Below, one piece after another: positions 6,759 through 14,200 of a stretch of 16,479 nucleotides of DNA. The stretch's first letter is position 1. The number at the start of each line of letters is the position of its first letter. Made by a program: the position numbers and the translations under genes. Source of the stretch: CAZNPL01 sp964574815 (GTDB taxonomy: Bacteria; Planctomycetota; Phycisphaerae; UBA1845); the NCBI GenBank assembly GCA_964574815.1, contig CAZNPL010000068.1, forward strand, positions 1 to 16,479. The letters run 5' to 3'. A model generated the notes under the pieces. That model did no database searches. It was not told where the DNA came from and was given only the letters and a program-made list of their open reading frames with translations.

Positions 6759-8051
6759 GTGGTTCGCACTCGAAGCATGCTCGGCAAGTACCGCATCGAG
6801 CGCCGCGTGGCCGAGGGGGGCTTTGCGGCCGTTTACCATGCGCGCGATACGGTCTCGGGCGTCGCCGTCGCACTGAAAATCCCGCATGCGTCGCTCGTCA
6901 ATAAGGAGATGCTGGAGGAATTTCGCAAGGAAGTCCGGCTCACCGCCCAACTCGACCACCCCAACATCCTGCCCATCAAGGACGCCGGCACGATTGACGG
7001 GGTTTTCTACGTGGCCACGCCCCTGGGCACCGAGACCCTGAACGATCGCCTCGCGCGGCGGATGGCACCGCGGACCATGCTCGATTTCGCCTCGCAGATG
7101 CTCGACGCGGTGGCCTACGCCCACGGCAAGCGGATCATGCACTGCGACATCAAGCCCGAGAATTTCATTCTCTTCACGGAGAATCGCCTGCGCCTGGCCG
7201 ACTTCGGCATCGCAAAGGTGGCCATGCGGACGATACCGGCCTCCGGATCCGGGACCGTCGGCTACATCGCGCCGGAGCAAGCCATGGGCAAGCCGTCGCT
7301 GCGTTCCGACGTGTTCGCGTTGGGGCTGGTGCTCTACCGCATGTTTTCCGGGTGTCTGCCTGAGTGGCCTTACCGCTGGCCGCTCGCGGGCGCCGATCGC
7401 ATTCAGCGCAGCCTGCATCCGGAGATGGTCAAGCTGCTCTACCGCGCCCTGGAGGTTGACAGCGAAAAGAGATATCCGGACGCCGTCTCGATGCGCCGGG
7501 CCTTCCAACGCATTCGCCCGCGGGCGATCCGCCGGAGCGTTTCCCGCCGAAGTCGAAAGCGAACGGGGCGCACAAGCTGGAAAACCGTTCGTTGGCGCGA
7601 GTTCGCCCGGGCGTACCGAGTCCTGCTCGACACGCGCGAGGACTGTGTGCGCTGCGGCGGGCCGATGGCTGAGGCGATGCAGGCATGCCCCTGGTGCGGC
7701 ACGGAACGCCGCGCAAGAAAAGTGCCGACGCGGTTCCCGAAACGCTGTCCCCGGTGCAAACGCGGCGTCAAGTCGGATTGGCGCTTCTGCGCCTGGTGCT
7801 ACGGCAAGGCGATCAACCCCGAAGGATACTACCGCTACTCGGACGCCCGCTACGTGGCCCGCTGCTCCAACGAGGCATGCACCGACAAAGTGCTCATGCC
7901 CTTTATGCGGTACTGCCCCTGGTGCCGTCGCAAAGTAACGCGCCGGTGGCGAATCGAGGGATCCAAGGCCCGTTGCGAACGATGCGGCTGGGGCATCCTG
8001 CCGGAATTCTGGGAATTCTGCCCCTGGTGTGCGAACCGACTGGCCAAGTGA
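6759..8051 (+). CDS. Ser/Thr protein kinase with four C-terminal zinc ribbons
   Basis: This is a cytoplasmic Hanks-type kinase of 430 residues. GTG 6759 is chosen because GGGGAG (6743-6748) lies 10 nt upstream and the codons further upstream (ATG 6654) look non-coding, with low GC at third positions. ATG 6777 is also possible. Kinase motifs: glycine loop VAEGGFAAVY (17-26), ATP-binding Lys40 (ALKIP), catalytic loop HCDIKPEN (128-135), DFG (148-150), APE (171-173) and SDVFALGLVLY. The usual HRD arginine is Cys129, making it a non-RD kinase. After a basic linker (about 255-290) come four Cys4 ribbons: C296/299/310/313, C330/333/344/347, C369/374/386/389 and C406/409/421/424. Each ends in CPWC or CAWC. 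There is no transmembrane segment, unlike PknB-type receptors. The PP2C gene follows at 9 nt, so it is probably an operon of opposing enzymes. The zinc ribbons probably bind nucleic acid or partner proteins (inferred). Confidence 0.92.
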   Translation: MVRTRSMLGKYRIERRVAEGGFAAVYHARDTVSGVAVALKIPHASLVNKEMLEEFRKEVRLTAQLDHPNILPIKDAGTIDGVFYVATPLGTETLNDRLARRMAPRTMLDFASQMLDAVAYAHGKRIMHCDIKPENFILFTENRLRLADFGIAKVAMRTIPASGSGTVGYIAPEQAMGKPSLRSDVFALGLVLYRMFSGCLPEWPYRWPLAGADRIQRSLHPEMVKLLYRALEVDSEKRYPDAVSMRRAFQRIRPRAIRRSVSRRSRKRTGRTSWKTVRWREFARAYRVLLDTREDCVRCGGPMAEAMQACPWCGTERRARKVPTRFPKRCPRCKRGVKSDWRFCAWCYGKAINPEGYYRYSDARYVARCSNEACTDKVLMPFMRYCPWCRRKVTRRWRIEGSKARCERCGWGILPEFWEFCPWCANRLAK

Positions 8052-8060
8052 GATTGACCG

Positions 8061-8870
8061 GTGAACGAGGCCCGTACCGACACGTTGCGACTCGCGGACG
8101 ACATGCAGGAACCGCAAAGCCAAGCGCTCGCCGGGGGCCGGGTCGCTGCGTTTTCGACAAGCTGCATCGGCAAACAGAACCCCAACGAGGACAGCGCCGC
8201 GCTCCTGCCGGTGGACGCCCAGCGGGCCGTCATCATCGTGGCCGACGGATTCGGCGGTCAGCCGGTTGGAGAGCAGGCCTCGCGGCTGGCCGTGGACGCC
8301 ATGATCGAATCGGTACGGGCGACGACGGTGTCCGGCGGCGATCTCCAGGCGGGCATCCTGGCCGGCTTCGACGTGGCGAACAAAGCCGTGCTCGGACTGG
8401 GCGTCGGCGCGGCCACCACGCTGGCGGCCGTCGAGATTGATGACGGCCGAATCCGCGCCTACCACGTCGGCGACTCGGAGGTCATGGTGGTCGGGCAGCG
8501 TGGCCGTCTCAAGCTTCGAACGATACCGCATTCACCCGTTGGTTACGGCGTGCACGCCGGGATGCTGGACCAAGATGAAGCACTTCTTCACAACGACCGG
8601 CACGTGGTATCGAACATGGTCGGCACGCCGGATATGAGGATCGACCTAGGCCCCCTGATTGAATTGCGGCCCCGTGACACGCTGGTCGCCGCAACCGATG
8701 GCCTGTTCGACAACCTCACACTCGAGGAGATCGTTCACACCGTTCGCAAAGGCGACCTGCTGCAATCGACCGGCCGGCTCGTCGCACGCTGCCGGGAGCG
8801 CATGAGCGGAACGACGGAAGGCCCCTGCAAGCCGGACGATCTAACGGTTATTGTTTTTCGTCCGAACTAG
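8061..8870 (+). CDS. PP2C-type Ser/Thr protein phosphatase
   Basis: The gene encodes 269 residues from GTG 8061, 9 nt after the kinase stop; an in-frame ATG at 8103 is the alternative, and neither has a strong ribosome binding site. PPM/PP2C motifs occur in order: NPNEDS (metal Asp), VADGFGG (the DGMGG motif), GAATTLAAVEI, YHVGDSEVMV (GDSR motif), LVAATDGLFDN (SDGL motif) and PDDLTVIVF (DNIT motif). All of the usual metal-binding aspartates appear to be present, so it should be an active Mn2+/Mg2+-dependent phosphatase. There is no signal peptide or membrane segment. Its pairing with the upstream kinase matches the widespread bacterial PrkC/PrpC arrangement, in which the phosphatase reverses the kinase's phosphorylations. 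Dephosphorylation of this particular kinase is inferred from position. Confidence 0.92.
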   Translation: MNEARTDTLRLADDMQEPQSQALAGGRVAAFSTSCIGKQNPNEDSAALLPVDAQRAVIIVADGFGGQPVGEQASRLAVDAMIESVRATTVSGGDLQAGILAGFDVANKAVLGLGVGAATTLAAVEIDDGRIRAYHVGDSEVMVVGQRGRLKLRTIPHSPVGYGVHAGMLDQDEALLHNDRHVVSNMVGTPDMRIDLGPLIELRPRDTLVAATDGLFDNLTLEEIVHTVRKGDLLQSTGRLVARCRERMSGTTEGPCKPDDLTVIVFRPN

Positions 8871-8900
8871 TTCAGCGGTCCACATCAACCCGCGCGCGAG

Positions 8901-9085
8901 GCGACTTCCGCTCCCTCACGGTCGCGGCTCGGAAACGGCGGCTTCCGCTCCCTCACGGTCGCGGCTCGGAAACGGTGACTTACGCTCCCTCACGGTCGCG
9001 GCTCGGAAACGGCGGCTTACGCTCCCTCACGGTCGCGGCTCGGAAACGGCGACTTCCGCTCCCTCACGGTCGCGGCTCGGAAAGG
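8901..9085. repeat. 37-bp minisatellite, five tandem copies
   Basis: Five head-to-tail copies with an exact 37-base period begin at 8901, 8938, 8975, 9012 and 9049. Each contains CTCCCTCACGGTCGCGGCTC unchanged, followed by GGAAA. Variation is confined to the first ten bases (GCGACTTCCG, GCGGCTTCCG, GTGACTTACG, GCGGCTTACG, GCGACTTCCG) and the last base or two. The array fills most of the gap between two genes that converge (stops at 8870 and 9129). There are no unique spacers, so it is not CRISPR. I recall the conserved core from other planctomycete intergenic DNA; this was not checked. Confidence 0.9.
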
Positions 9086-9128
9086 GGCATACCCGACGAT
9101 GCAGTTTCAGTCCGGTGCCAGTCGATCG

Positions 9129-10190
9129 TCACTCGCGGACGTCGGTCACAATAACGATCTCGTCACGCTCCGGCAGCGATAGCAGGATCGTTCCATCCGC
9201 CGTCATTACCATCTCGTCGTTCTCGGAGGTCTCCGCTGCGGGCAACTCGAGCCCGGGCGTCACCGCCTCATCGGCCGCCGAATAGAGATGGATTCCCGAG
9301 ATAAACTCTCCTCCGTCGGGAGTGAACCCGCCGCGAAGTACGAGGTCGCCGTTGTCGAGCACCACGAACGTGTCGGCGGCCAAGTTGAGCGTCCCCGGCA
9401 AACCTGCAGGCGACCCGTCCGAAGCAACCGTCTGGATGCCCAGAATCGTCGCACCGGCCACGCCGCGCGACGTGTACATCGTGCCGTCGGCACCGAACGC
9501 GATGTGATGCCCCTGCCGATTGTCACCGCTGGGGTTCGGCACCGGCGCCACCGTGCGGTCGCCCTCCACGTCGATGGCCACCAAAGCCGAGAATGTCGTC
9601 TCCTGGGTGGCCAGCAGGTCTCCGGGCAACACGTCAGGCAGGTCGACGTTGTCCGGCGCGACGACCATCACCTCCGGTTGAATGGCGGGCGGCGGGGCGG
9701 TGATCAATCCGAGGAACGGCACCGCGTCGCCGCCTTCGGGGGGAACGACGGCCAGCGTGCCGGCACCGGTCGCCGCGATCCAGAACTCGCCGCTGTTCGT
9801 GATCGCCAGTACCAACCGGTCTGCGTTGTCGCGATAGAGATCGTCATCGCTCAGGTTCGTCGCGCCGATGGGCGTCAGGGTTGACACATCGTCGCCCTCC
9901 TCGACGGGTCCGAAGATGCCGTCGGAATTCACGATGTAAACTTCCCCGTCGACCGGGTTCACGGCCATTCCCCCAGCGCCGCCGGTGTTGGTGGCGTAGA
10001 CGGTCAGCTCGACGTTCTGAAAACCATCGCCGTTGTCGTTGGTGTTGTCGTTACCGTTGTCATTCCCGTTGTCGTTGGTGTTGTCATTGAAGTTGGGGAT
10101 GTCGGGGATGTTCACCGGGCATCCGCAAACGCCGAACAGCAGGGCGACACCGAAAACGAGCGACAGTTGATCCACTCTCCACGCACGCAT
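9129..10190 (-). CDS. Secreted lipoprotein-like protein with Asn/Asp linker and propeller-like domain
   Basis: ATG at 10190 has an excellent AGGGAG (10204-10199) 8 nt upstream. The open frame runs up to 10640, but that extension reads through non-coding sequence. The product has 353 residues. The signal peptide MRAWRVDQLSLVFGVALLFGVCGC ends in a possible lipobox VCGC (Cys24), imperfect because position -2 is Cys. Residues about 34-56 are a low-complexity linker (NDNTNDNGNDNGNDNTNDNG), a spacer often seen after lipoprotein lipidation sites. The rest contains repeated motifs such as AVNPVDGEVYIVNSDG, IAFGADGTMYTSRG, FVVLDNGDLVLRGG and VMTADGTILLSLPE, resembling NHL/SMP-30-like beta-propeller blades. 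No catalytic residues were recognised. It is likely membrane-anchored and facing out of the cytoplasm; the function is unknown. Its 3' end faces the phosphatase gene across the 37-bp array. Confidence 0.85.
   Translation of the reverse strand: MRAWRVDQLSLVFGVALLFGVCGCPVNIPDIPNFNDNTNDNGNDNGNDNTNDNGDGFQNVELTVYATNTGGAGGMAVNPVDGEVYIVNSDGIFGPVEEGDDVSTLTPIGATNLSDDDLYRDNADRLVLAITNSGEFWIAATGAGTLAVVPPEGGDAVPFLGLITAPPPAIQPEVMVVAPDNVDLPDVLPGDLLATQETTFSALVAIDVEGDRTVAPVPNPSGDNRQGHHIAFGADGTMYTSRGVAGATILGIQTVASDGSPAGLPGTLNLAADTFVVLDNGDLVLRGGFTPDGGEFISGIHLYSAADEAVTPGLELPAAETSENDEMVMTADGTILLSLPERDEIVIVTDVRE
10026..10091 (-). repeat. Coding Asn-Asp-Asn trinucleotide-type repeat
   Basis: A run of AAC/AAT and GAC/GAT codons with interspersed GGT/GGG or ACC/ACA codons (GTTGTCGTTGGTGTTGTC on the + strand and variants). 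It encodes the Asn/Asp linker after the lipobox. Such runs are prone to length change by slippage. Confidence 0.8.
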
Positions 10191-10540
10191 TGTAAAGGCT
10201 CCCTTTAACAAAATGTCCCGTTCTGGCCCGCCGCAGGGACGTAGACGCGCCAACATCGCGGCTGAGGGGCCGCCGTCCCCGCGTCGAAGACAAGCGCCGC
10301 CGGCTGCCTCGCCGGCTGACGTGGAAACATGATATCGCACTGATCCCGGCCCGCAAGCTTCTTCTCGCTTGCACGTCCGGGGCCCTCCCATCCAAGCGTC
10401 TTGAATACCGTCACGCTGGCCACCAGCGGGAACGAACGGAGGGGGCCACTGGTCAACCATACGACGTTGCTCGGCGTCCTTGACAATCACCAACGGTGGC
10501 AAGTTGCGCCGCGCTCCGGAGTTGGCTTGATTACGGCAGT
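10191..10540. other. 350-bp gap upstream of the lipoprotein gene
   Basis: No gene is supported. It contains two hairpins: GCCGGC-TGCCTC-GCCGGC (10299-10316) and GCAAGC (10353-10358) with GCTTGC (10367-10372). The first or second could act as a terminator for the sensor-kinase gene, which ends at 10541 on the - strand, though neither is followed by a T-run in that direction. The promoter of the lipoprotein gene should also lie here; I see no convincing -35/-10 pair. Confidence 0.4.
10199..10204 (-). promoter_or_regulatory. Ribosome binding site that fixes the lipoprotein start
   Basis: On the - strand, AGGGAG is followed by 8 bases and ATG at 10190. It coincides with the start of the signal peptide and argues against the 150-residue longer N-terminus that the open frame would allow. 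Confidence 0.8.
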
Positions 10541-12388
10541 CTATCGCGCCCGGCGAGGAATGGTGAGCCGGAAGCAACTGCCGTCGCCATGAGCGCGATC
10601 GGAGACCAACTCGAGTTGCCCGTGCAGAAGTCGGGACCAACTACGCGCCAGAGCCAACCCGAGGCCGATGCCGCCCGATGATCGGCCGGCGGGCGACTTG
10701 CCCCGACGGAAGGGTTTGAAAATCGAGCTGCGATCCGTGGGCGTCACGCCGGGGCCATGGTCTTCCACATCAAGCGAGAGCCTGTCGCCGTGCTGACCGA
10801 CGGCCCGGACGGTAATCGAAGGATCGGCGGCATCGCGCGAATACTTACACGCGTTATCCACGAGATTCGCGATCACCTGGCGCACGAGTTGCGGGTCGGT
10901 GGTGACTTGCGAGCCGCCCACGCCGTTCACATCAACCACGAGCTTCTTCCCGGCATTCTCGCAACGCCCCGCGCAGTGCTCGTAGATCGACTCCAGCAGC
11001 TCCTTCACGGTAAGCGACGTAAGATTGAGGGCAACCGAACGGTTTTCAACGCGGGCGTACTCGAGCACACCGTTGACCATGTCGGCCAGCCGTTCGGCCT
11101 CGGTGTTCAGCGTCTTGAAGTAGGTCTCCTGATCTTCCTTCTTCACCAGTCCCGAGGCGAGCATGTCGGTGTACAGCCGCAGCGTCGTCAGCGGCGTACG
11201 AAGCTCATGCGTCACAGCGTACGCGAATTGAGTTCTGCGCTCGGTCAAAGCGAGCACGTTGCGAAAACCGATCCCCACAGCGAAGAGAATCAGCAGCGTT
11301 GCCGCCCATGCAACGACCAGCGCCAGATGCGTCGTGGTCCACGGAACGTCCGCAACCGCGTCGGCGTCCGCAACCAACTCGACATTCGGCAGCACGACCG
11401 GGCGGTTCCGCGCCGTCGCCACCGCGTCCGTCACGGGCCGCAAGTCGGCGTCGGGCAGGAACACCGAGATCTCGTCGAGCAACTCCCGCTTGAGCATGTC
11501 CCAGTCCATCAGGAAGCCCTGGTAGCTCTGTACGCCCTCGACGTCGACCGATCGCACGAACGCGAGCTGATGCTGCGGATGGATGTCACAATCCAGCCAG
11601 ACGGCCGTCATTTCCGACATGCTCACACCGAGGGGGCGCTCCAGGAACTCCTCGACCCCTCCGTGCCCGAGATTCCGCTGAACGACGGTTGTCGAGTCGC
11701 ACTCTTCGCCAGGAACGAGCTGGCTTTGGACTTCTGCCCAGTTTCCGCCGCGCTCGAGGCACTCCTTGAACGAACGCGACGGCCGCACGCCCTCGGTGCC
11801 GCCCTTGGCAAGCGCCATGCCTTCGCGGCTGAGCTCGCCCGGAACACATTGATGAAGCAGGTCGCGCTGCCGAGCCTCGTTCACCTTCGCGCCCAGTGCC
11901 TGATAGCTCATGCAGGTTGATCGCAGGTCACGCAGGAGCTCACGACGGAATTGAAGCAGACGTTCGTCAGGCGCGGGAAACGCCGAAAGCCAGAAGCAAT
12001 CCTCGGGAAGCTGCGGACTCTGCCAGGTGTTGTCCGGGGTCACCTGAAAATGCAACGTGATCCACGGCGTCAGATCCTCATCTTCCGTGTAAAGCGGTGA
12101 CGGCTGGATCAGCGTCTCCGGGTCGAAGTCGGGATCCGCCGAATAGACGTGCTCAGGGACGCGACAGGCGTTGTATTCGTAATAGGGACGACTGACTTCC
12201 CGGCCGACGACTGGCAGCAGTCTTCGATTGATGGCTTCGAGGGCGGCGTCCACGACGTCGCGCCCCGCCTTCTCCTGCTCCAGCCGGAGCGTTGCGATTG
12301 TGCCCCAGGTGACGCCGCCCACGATAAGCAGCGACAACAACGCATACGCCAGCAAGGCCCGCCGTGAGCCACGAGTCCCGTAACTCAT
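10541..12388 (-). CDS. Membrane sensor histidine kinase
   Basis: The protein has 615 residues with transmembrane helices at about 10-31 and 354-375 flanking a large extracytoplasmic sensor of about 320 residues, then a cytoplasmic kinase. The HisKA domain has FAYAVTHELRTPL with phospho-acceptor His394. The ATPase has N-box NLVDNACKYS (508-517), G1 DHGPGV (543-548) and G2 GGIGLGLAL (572-580), so it looks complete. There is no clear HAMP between TM2 and HisKA, only about 12 residues. The sensor domain was not recognised; it has seven cysteines (75, 131, 159, 181, 210, 230, 267). The start codon overlaps the stop of the response-regulator gene as ATGA, showing translational coupling to its partner. 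It should autophosphorylate on His394 and transfer to Asp54 of that regulator (family knowledge). The signal is unknown. Confidence 0.94.
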   Translation of the reverse strand: MSYGTRGSRRALLAYALLSLLIVGGVTWGTIATLRLEQEKAGRDVVDAALEAINRRLLPVVGREVSRPYYEYNACRVPEHVYSADPDFDPETLIQPSPLYTEDEDLTPWITLHFQVTPDNTWQSPQLPEDCFWLSAFPAPDERLLQFRRELLRDLRSTCMSYQALGAKVNEARQRDLLHQCVPGELSREGMALAKGGTEGVRPSRSFKECLERGGNWAEVQSQLVPGEECDSTTVVQRNLGHGGVEEFLERPLGVSMSEMTAVWLDCDIHPQHQLAFVRSVDVEGVQSYQGFLMDWDMLKRELLDEISVFLPDADLRPVTDAVATARNRPVVLPNVELVADADAVADVPWTTTHLALVVAWAATLLILFAVGIGFRNVLALTERRTQFAYAVTHELRTPLTTLRLYTDMLASGLVKKEDQETYFKTLNTEAERLADMVNGVLEYARVENRSVALNLTSLTVKELLESIYEHCAGRCENAGKKLVVDVNGVGGSQVTTDPQLVRQVIANLVDNACKYSRDAADPSITVRAVGQHGDRLSLDVEDHGPGVTPTDRSSIFKPFRRGKSPAGRSSGGIGLGLALARSWSRLLHGQLELVSDRAHGDGSCFRLTIPRRAR

Positions 12389-13128
12389 GTCGCCCGCCCC
12401 CCCGCGGTATCACGACGAGTCACTTCCAGTCCGGAACCGAGCATGTACCCCTTGCCTCGCACCGTTGTGATCCATTCGACACGCTTTTCTGAATCGCCCG
12501 TATCCAGCTTGGTCCGAAGCCGCGTCACGTGCATGTCGACCGCACGCGTCTCCAGCTTGTGGTTATCGATCCCCCATACCCGCGCCAGCAACTCCTCGCG
12601 TGAAATCACCCGCCCGGGGTTCGTCGCCAGGTGTCGCAGAATCTCCGATTCCATCTCCGACAACGGCGTCACGCGCCCGTCCTCGAACCGAACCTCGCAC
12701 CGCTCCAAGTCCACCGTGCGACCGCCCCCGGCAACAGACTTCACAGGATGAGGACGCTCCGGGCACCGCCGCAGGACCGCCTCCACCCGGGCCAGCATCT
12801 CCCGCGCCGAGAAGGGCTTCACGACGTAGTCGTCGGCGCCCAACTTCAGCCCCATGACGCGGTCGTCCTCTGAACCACGGGCCGTCAGGATGATCACCGG
12901 AAGCGTCGGGTGCGTCTTGCGCAACTCCACCAGGACGTCCATTCCGTCCATCCGGGGCAATTGCAGGTCGAGCAAGACCAGGTCCACCCCCGGAGCCCGC
13001 GCAGCGTGCAACCCGGCCTCCCCGTCCCCGGCCTCGGCTGCGTCGTAGCCGGCCATTCTCAGAGCATCCGCGATGCCCCGGCGGATCGGCTCCTCGTCCT
13101 CGATGATGACGATGTTTCGCCCCGGCAT
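12385..13128 (-). CDS. OmpR/PhoB-family response regulator
   Basis: The 247-residue protein has an N-terminal receiver (1-120) with acidic pair E10-D11, phospho-acceptor Asp54 (LVLLDLQLPRMDG), Thr82 and Lys104 (VVKPF), all intact. The C-terminal winged helix (about 138-232) has RVISREELLARVWG, RAVDMHVTRLRTKL and ITTVRGKGYML, characteristic of OmpR-type DNA binding. It is the first gene of a two-gene operon; its TGA overlaps the ATG of the sensor kinase by four bases. The ATG at 13128 follows a weak GAG-containing site (GACGAGAAC). A TATAAT promoter lies about 60 bases upstream. A short disordered tail (TRRDTAGGRAT) follows the wing. The target genes are unknown and autoregulation is possible. 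Confidence 0.95.
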   Translation of the reverse strand: MPGRNIVIIEDEEPIRRGIADALRMAGYDAAEAGDGEAGLHAARAPGVDLVLLDLQLPRMDGMDVLVELRKTHPTLPVIILTARGSEDDRVMGLKLGADDYVVKPFSAREMLARVEAVLRRCPERPHPVKSVAGGGRTVDLERCEVRFEDGRVTPLSEMESEILRHLATNPGRVISREELLARVWGIDNHKLETRAVDMHVTRLRTKLDTGDSEKRVEWITTVRGKGYMLGSGLEVTRRDTAGGRAT

Positions 13129-13188
13129 GTTCTCGTCCAGGCCTGCTTTCCCGTCAGCCGATTTGAAGTCTCGCTGCTTCTACTGATT

Positions 13189-13216
13189 ATTATAGTAGCT
13201 GACGCCACGCGTGAAG
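13189..13216 (-). promoter_or_regulatory. Sigma70-type promoter of the two-component operon
   Basis: On the - strand, -35 CTTCAC (13216-13211), a 16-base spacer and a perfect -10 TATAAT (13194-13189) lie in an A/T-rich island of otherwise GC-rich DNA. Transcription would start near 13182, about 54 bases before the regulator ATG. The -35 is poor (TTGACA is the consensus). An imperfect dyad CTACT...AGTAG overlaps the -10 and could be an operator. Confidence 0.5.
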
Positions 13217-13455
13217 GCGAGAGCACGGCCGCACAGCTCGCGCAACTTCAGCGTAACCGCACATCACGCCCGGAGCAGCCAAGGCGCGGTTCGAGCACCC
13301 CCGGCCGATAATGCATCCCTCCCCGCGAAAGCGCAGCCGGCCTCACGCCGCCTGAGACAGAGCTTGCCCCGGGGATCGCCGTTGGGTGCCACTGATCCGC
13401 CTCAGGCGGACCCGGCAGCGTCGTTGCCGCCGTTAAGTGGGTATCGGGAAAGCTC
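13217..13455. other. Intergenic region with one perfect short hairpin
   Basis: I see no gene between the two-component promoter and the stand-alone receiver gene. TCCGCC-TCA-GGCGGA (13396-13410) is a perfect 6-bp stem with a 3-base loop. It sits inside TGCC...GGCA outer arms (13387 and 13414), so the stem may be longer with mismatches. Being 45 bases past the stop of the receiver gene, it could serve as its terminator. It also resembles the short hairpins of the composite repeats at 5851-6084. Confidence 0.4.
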
Positions 13456-13848
13456 CTACCCTACCCTCCCCTTGGACAGGTACGGAGCAAGCATCTCGAC
13501 CGTTTTGGGATCCGTAACCTCCGCCTTACCGAAGCCGCGGACCGCGCCCGCTGACACAGCCCGATCCTGGGCATCGGAATAGTTGCTGATCATCATCACG
13601 GGCACGTCGCCGAGACCGTTGTCGCCCCTCATCCTCTCGATCAACGTCAATCCGTCACTGCCGTCCGCGAAGATCACCCGGTTGACCAGGATGAGGTCGT
13701 ACCGCCTCTCCTTCAAGGCGGCCACCGCTTCGTCAACGAACATGACACGATCAACGTCAACATCAAACGGGCTCAGCAAACGGCGGATCGACGCGTGATC
13801 CGGCTCGCAGTTACCCACGTCCAGCACACGGCTTCGCTCTGCAGGCAT
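13456..13848 (-). CDS. Stand-alone degenerate receiver domain protein
   Basis: The product is 130 residues, a single receiver-like domain with no output domain. The ATG at 13848 has GAGGAG five bases upstream. The fold is recognisable from RVLDVGNCEPDHASIRRLL (beta1-alpha1), YDLILVNRVIF (beta3), VPVMMISNY (beta4) and GAVRGFGKAEV (beta5). The phospho-acceptor aspartate is replaced by Asn56, and the two acidic residues of beta1 are Asn13 and Cys14. Ser88 and Lys108, the other switch residues, remain. It therefore cannot be phosphorylated in the usual way and probably acts as a phosphorylation-independent protein-interaction module. I recall similar LVNR-type receivers in planctomycetes, so the Asn may be a family trait; this is unchecked. 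It is transcribed in the same direction as the two-component operon but 327 bases downstream of its neighbour's start, with no evidence that they are linked. Confidence 0.85.
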   Translation of the reverse strand: MPAERSRVLDVGNCEPDHASIRRLLSPFDVDVDRVMFVDEAVAALKERRYDLILVNRVIFADGSDGLTLIERMRGDNGLGDVPVMMISNYSDAQDRAVSAGAVRGFGKAEVTDPKTVEMLAPYLSKGRVG

Positions 13849-14200
13849 AGAGGCTCCTCAATCTTCTTTTTGATACGCTACTGGAATCGGCCCGGTTATC
13901 GACCCGCTTCGGCCACGCCCATCGGTCGCAGCAGCCCTTGCAGGATTATAAGGCCTTCTGCCCACACGTCAGGACGCCACCCCCTGTTGACACCGCTCTC
14001 AATGAGAACCGCCCTGAGCTCCAGGGCACCGCGTACCAAAGTTCGGTTTGAAGGGCGTGATGAATCTGTGCGCGCGTTGTTGCTCCTACCGGCCGCAATT
14101 GACCGTATCAATCCCCTTGGCGGAAATCAGCCGTCGCAGCCGCGGTGCATTATTGGTACGATGGGGGATGCGAGCCTCAAAATGTGAGCGATCCTGACAA
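13849..14200. other. 352-bp divergent intergenic region
   Basis: It lies between the receiver gene (- strand) and the Asp-box protein gene (+ strand), so it should hold both promoters, but no strong -35/-10 pair is visible. An A/T-rich patch (TCTTCTTTTTGATACG, 13862-13877) precedes the receiver gene. A 71-codon TTG-initiated frame on the - strand (14111-13896) has weak coding character and no usable ribosome binding site. Confidence 0.35.

Noticed and set aside
6474..8531. 685-codon open frame on the - strand
   Set aside because: It lies antisense to the kinase and phosphatase genes, whose families are certain; high GC makes such shadow frames long.
8901..9085. CRISPR array
   Set aside because: The five copies abut exactly with no unique spacers and no cas gene is near; it is a simple tandem minisatellite.
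10191..10640. 150-residue N-terminal extension of the lipoprotein
   Set aside because: The signal peptide and a strong ribosome binding site mark the start at 10190, and the extension overlaps the end of the histidine-kinase gene.
13896..14111. 71-codon gene on the - strand
   Set aside because: It starts with TTG, has no suitably spaced ribosome binding site, and shows weak third-position GC bias and no recognisable family; it could still be real, but support is too thin.
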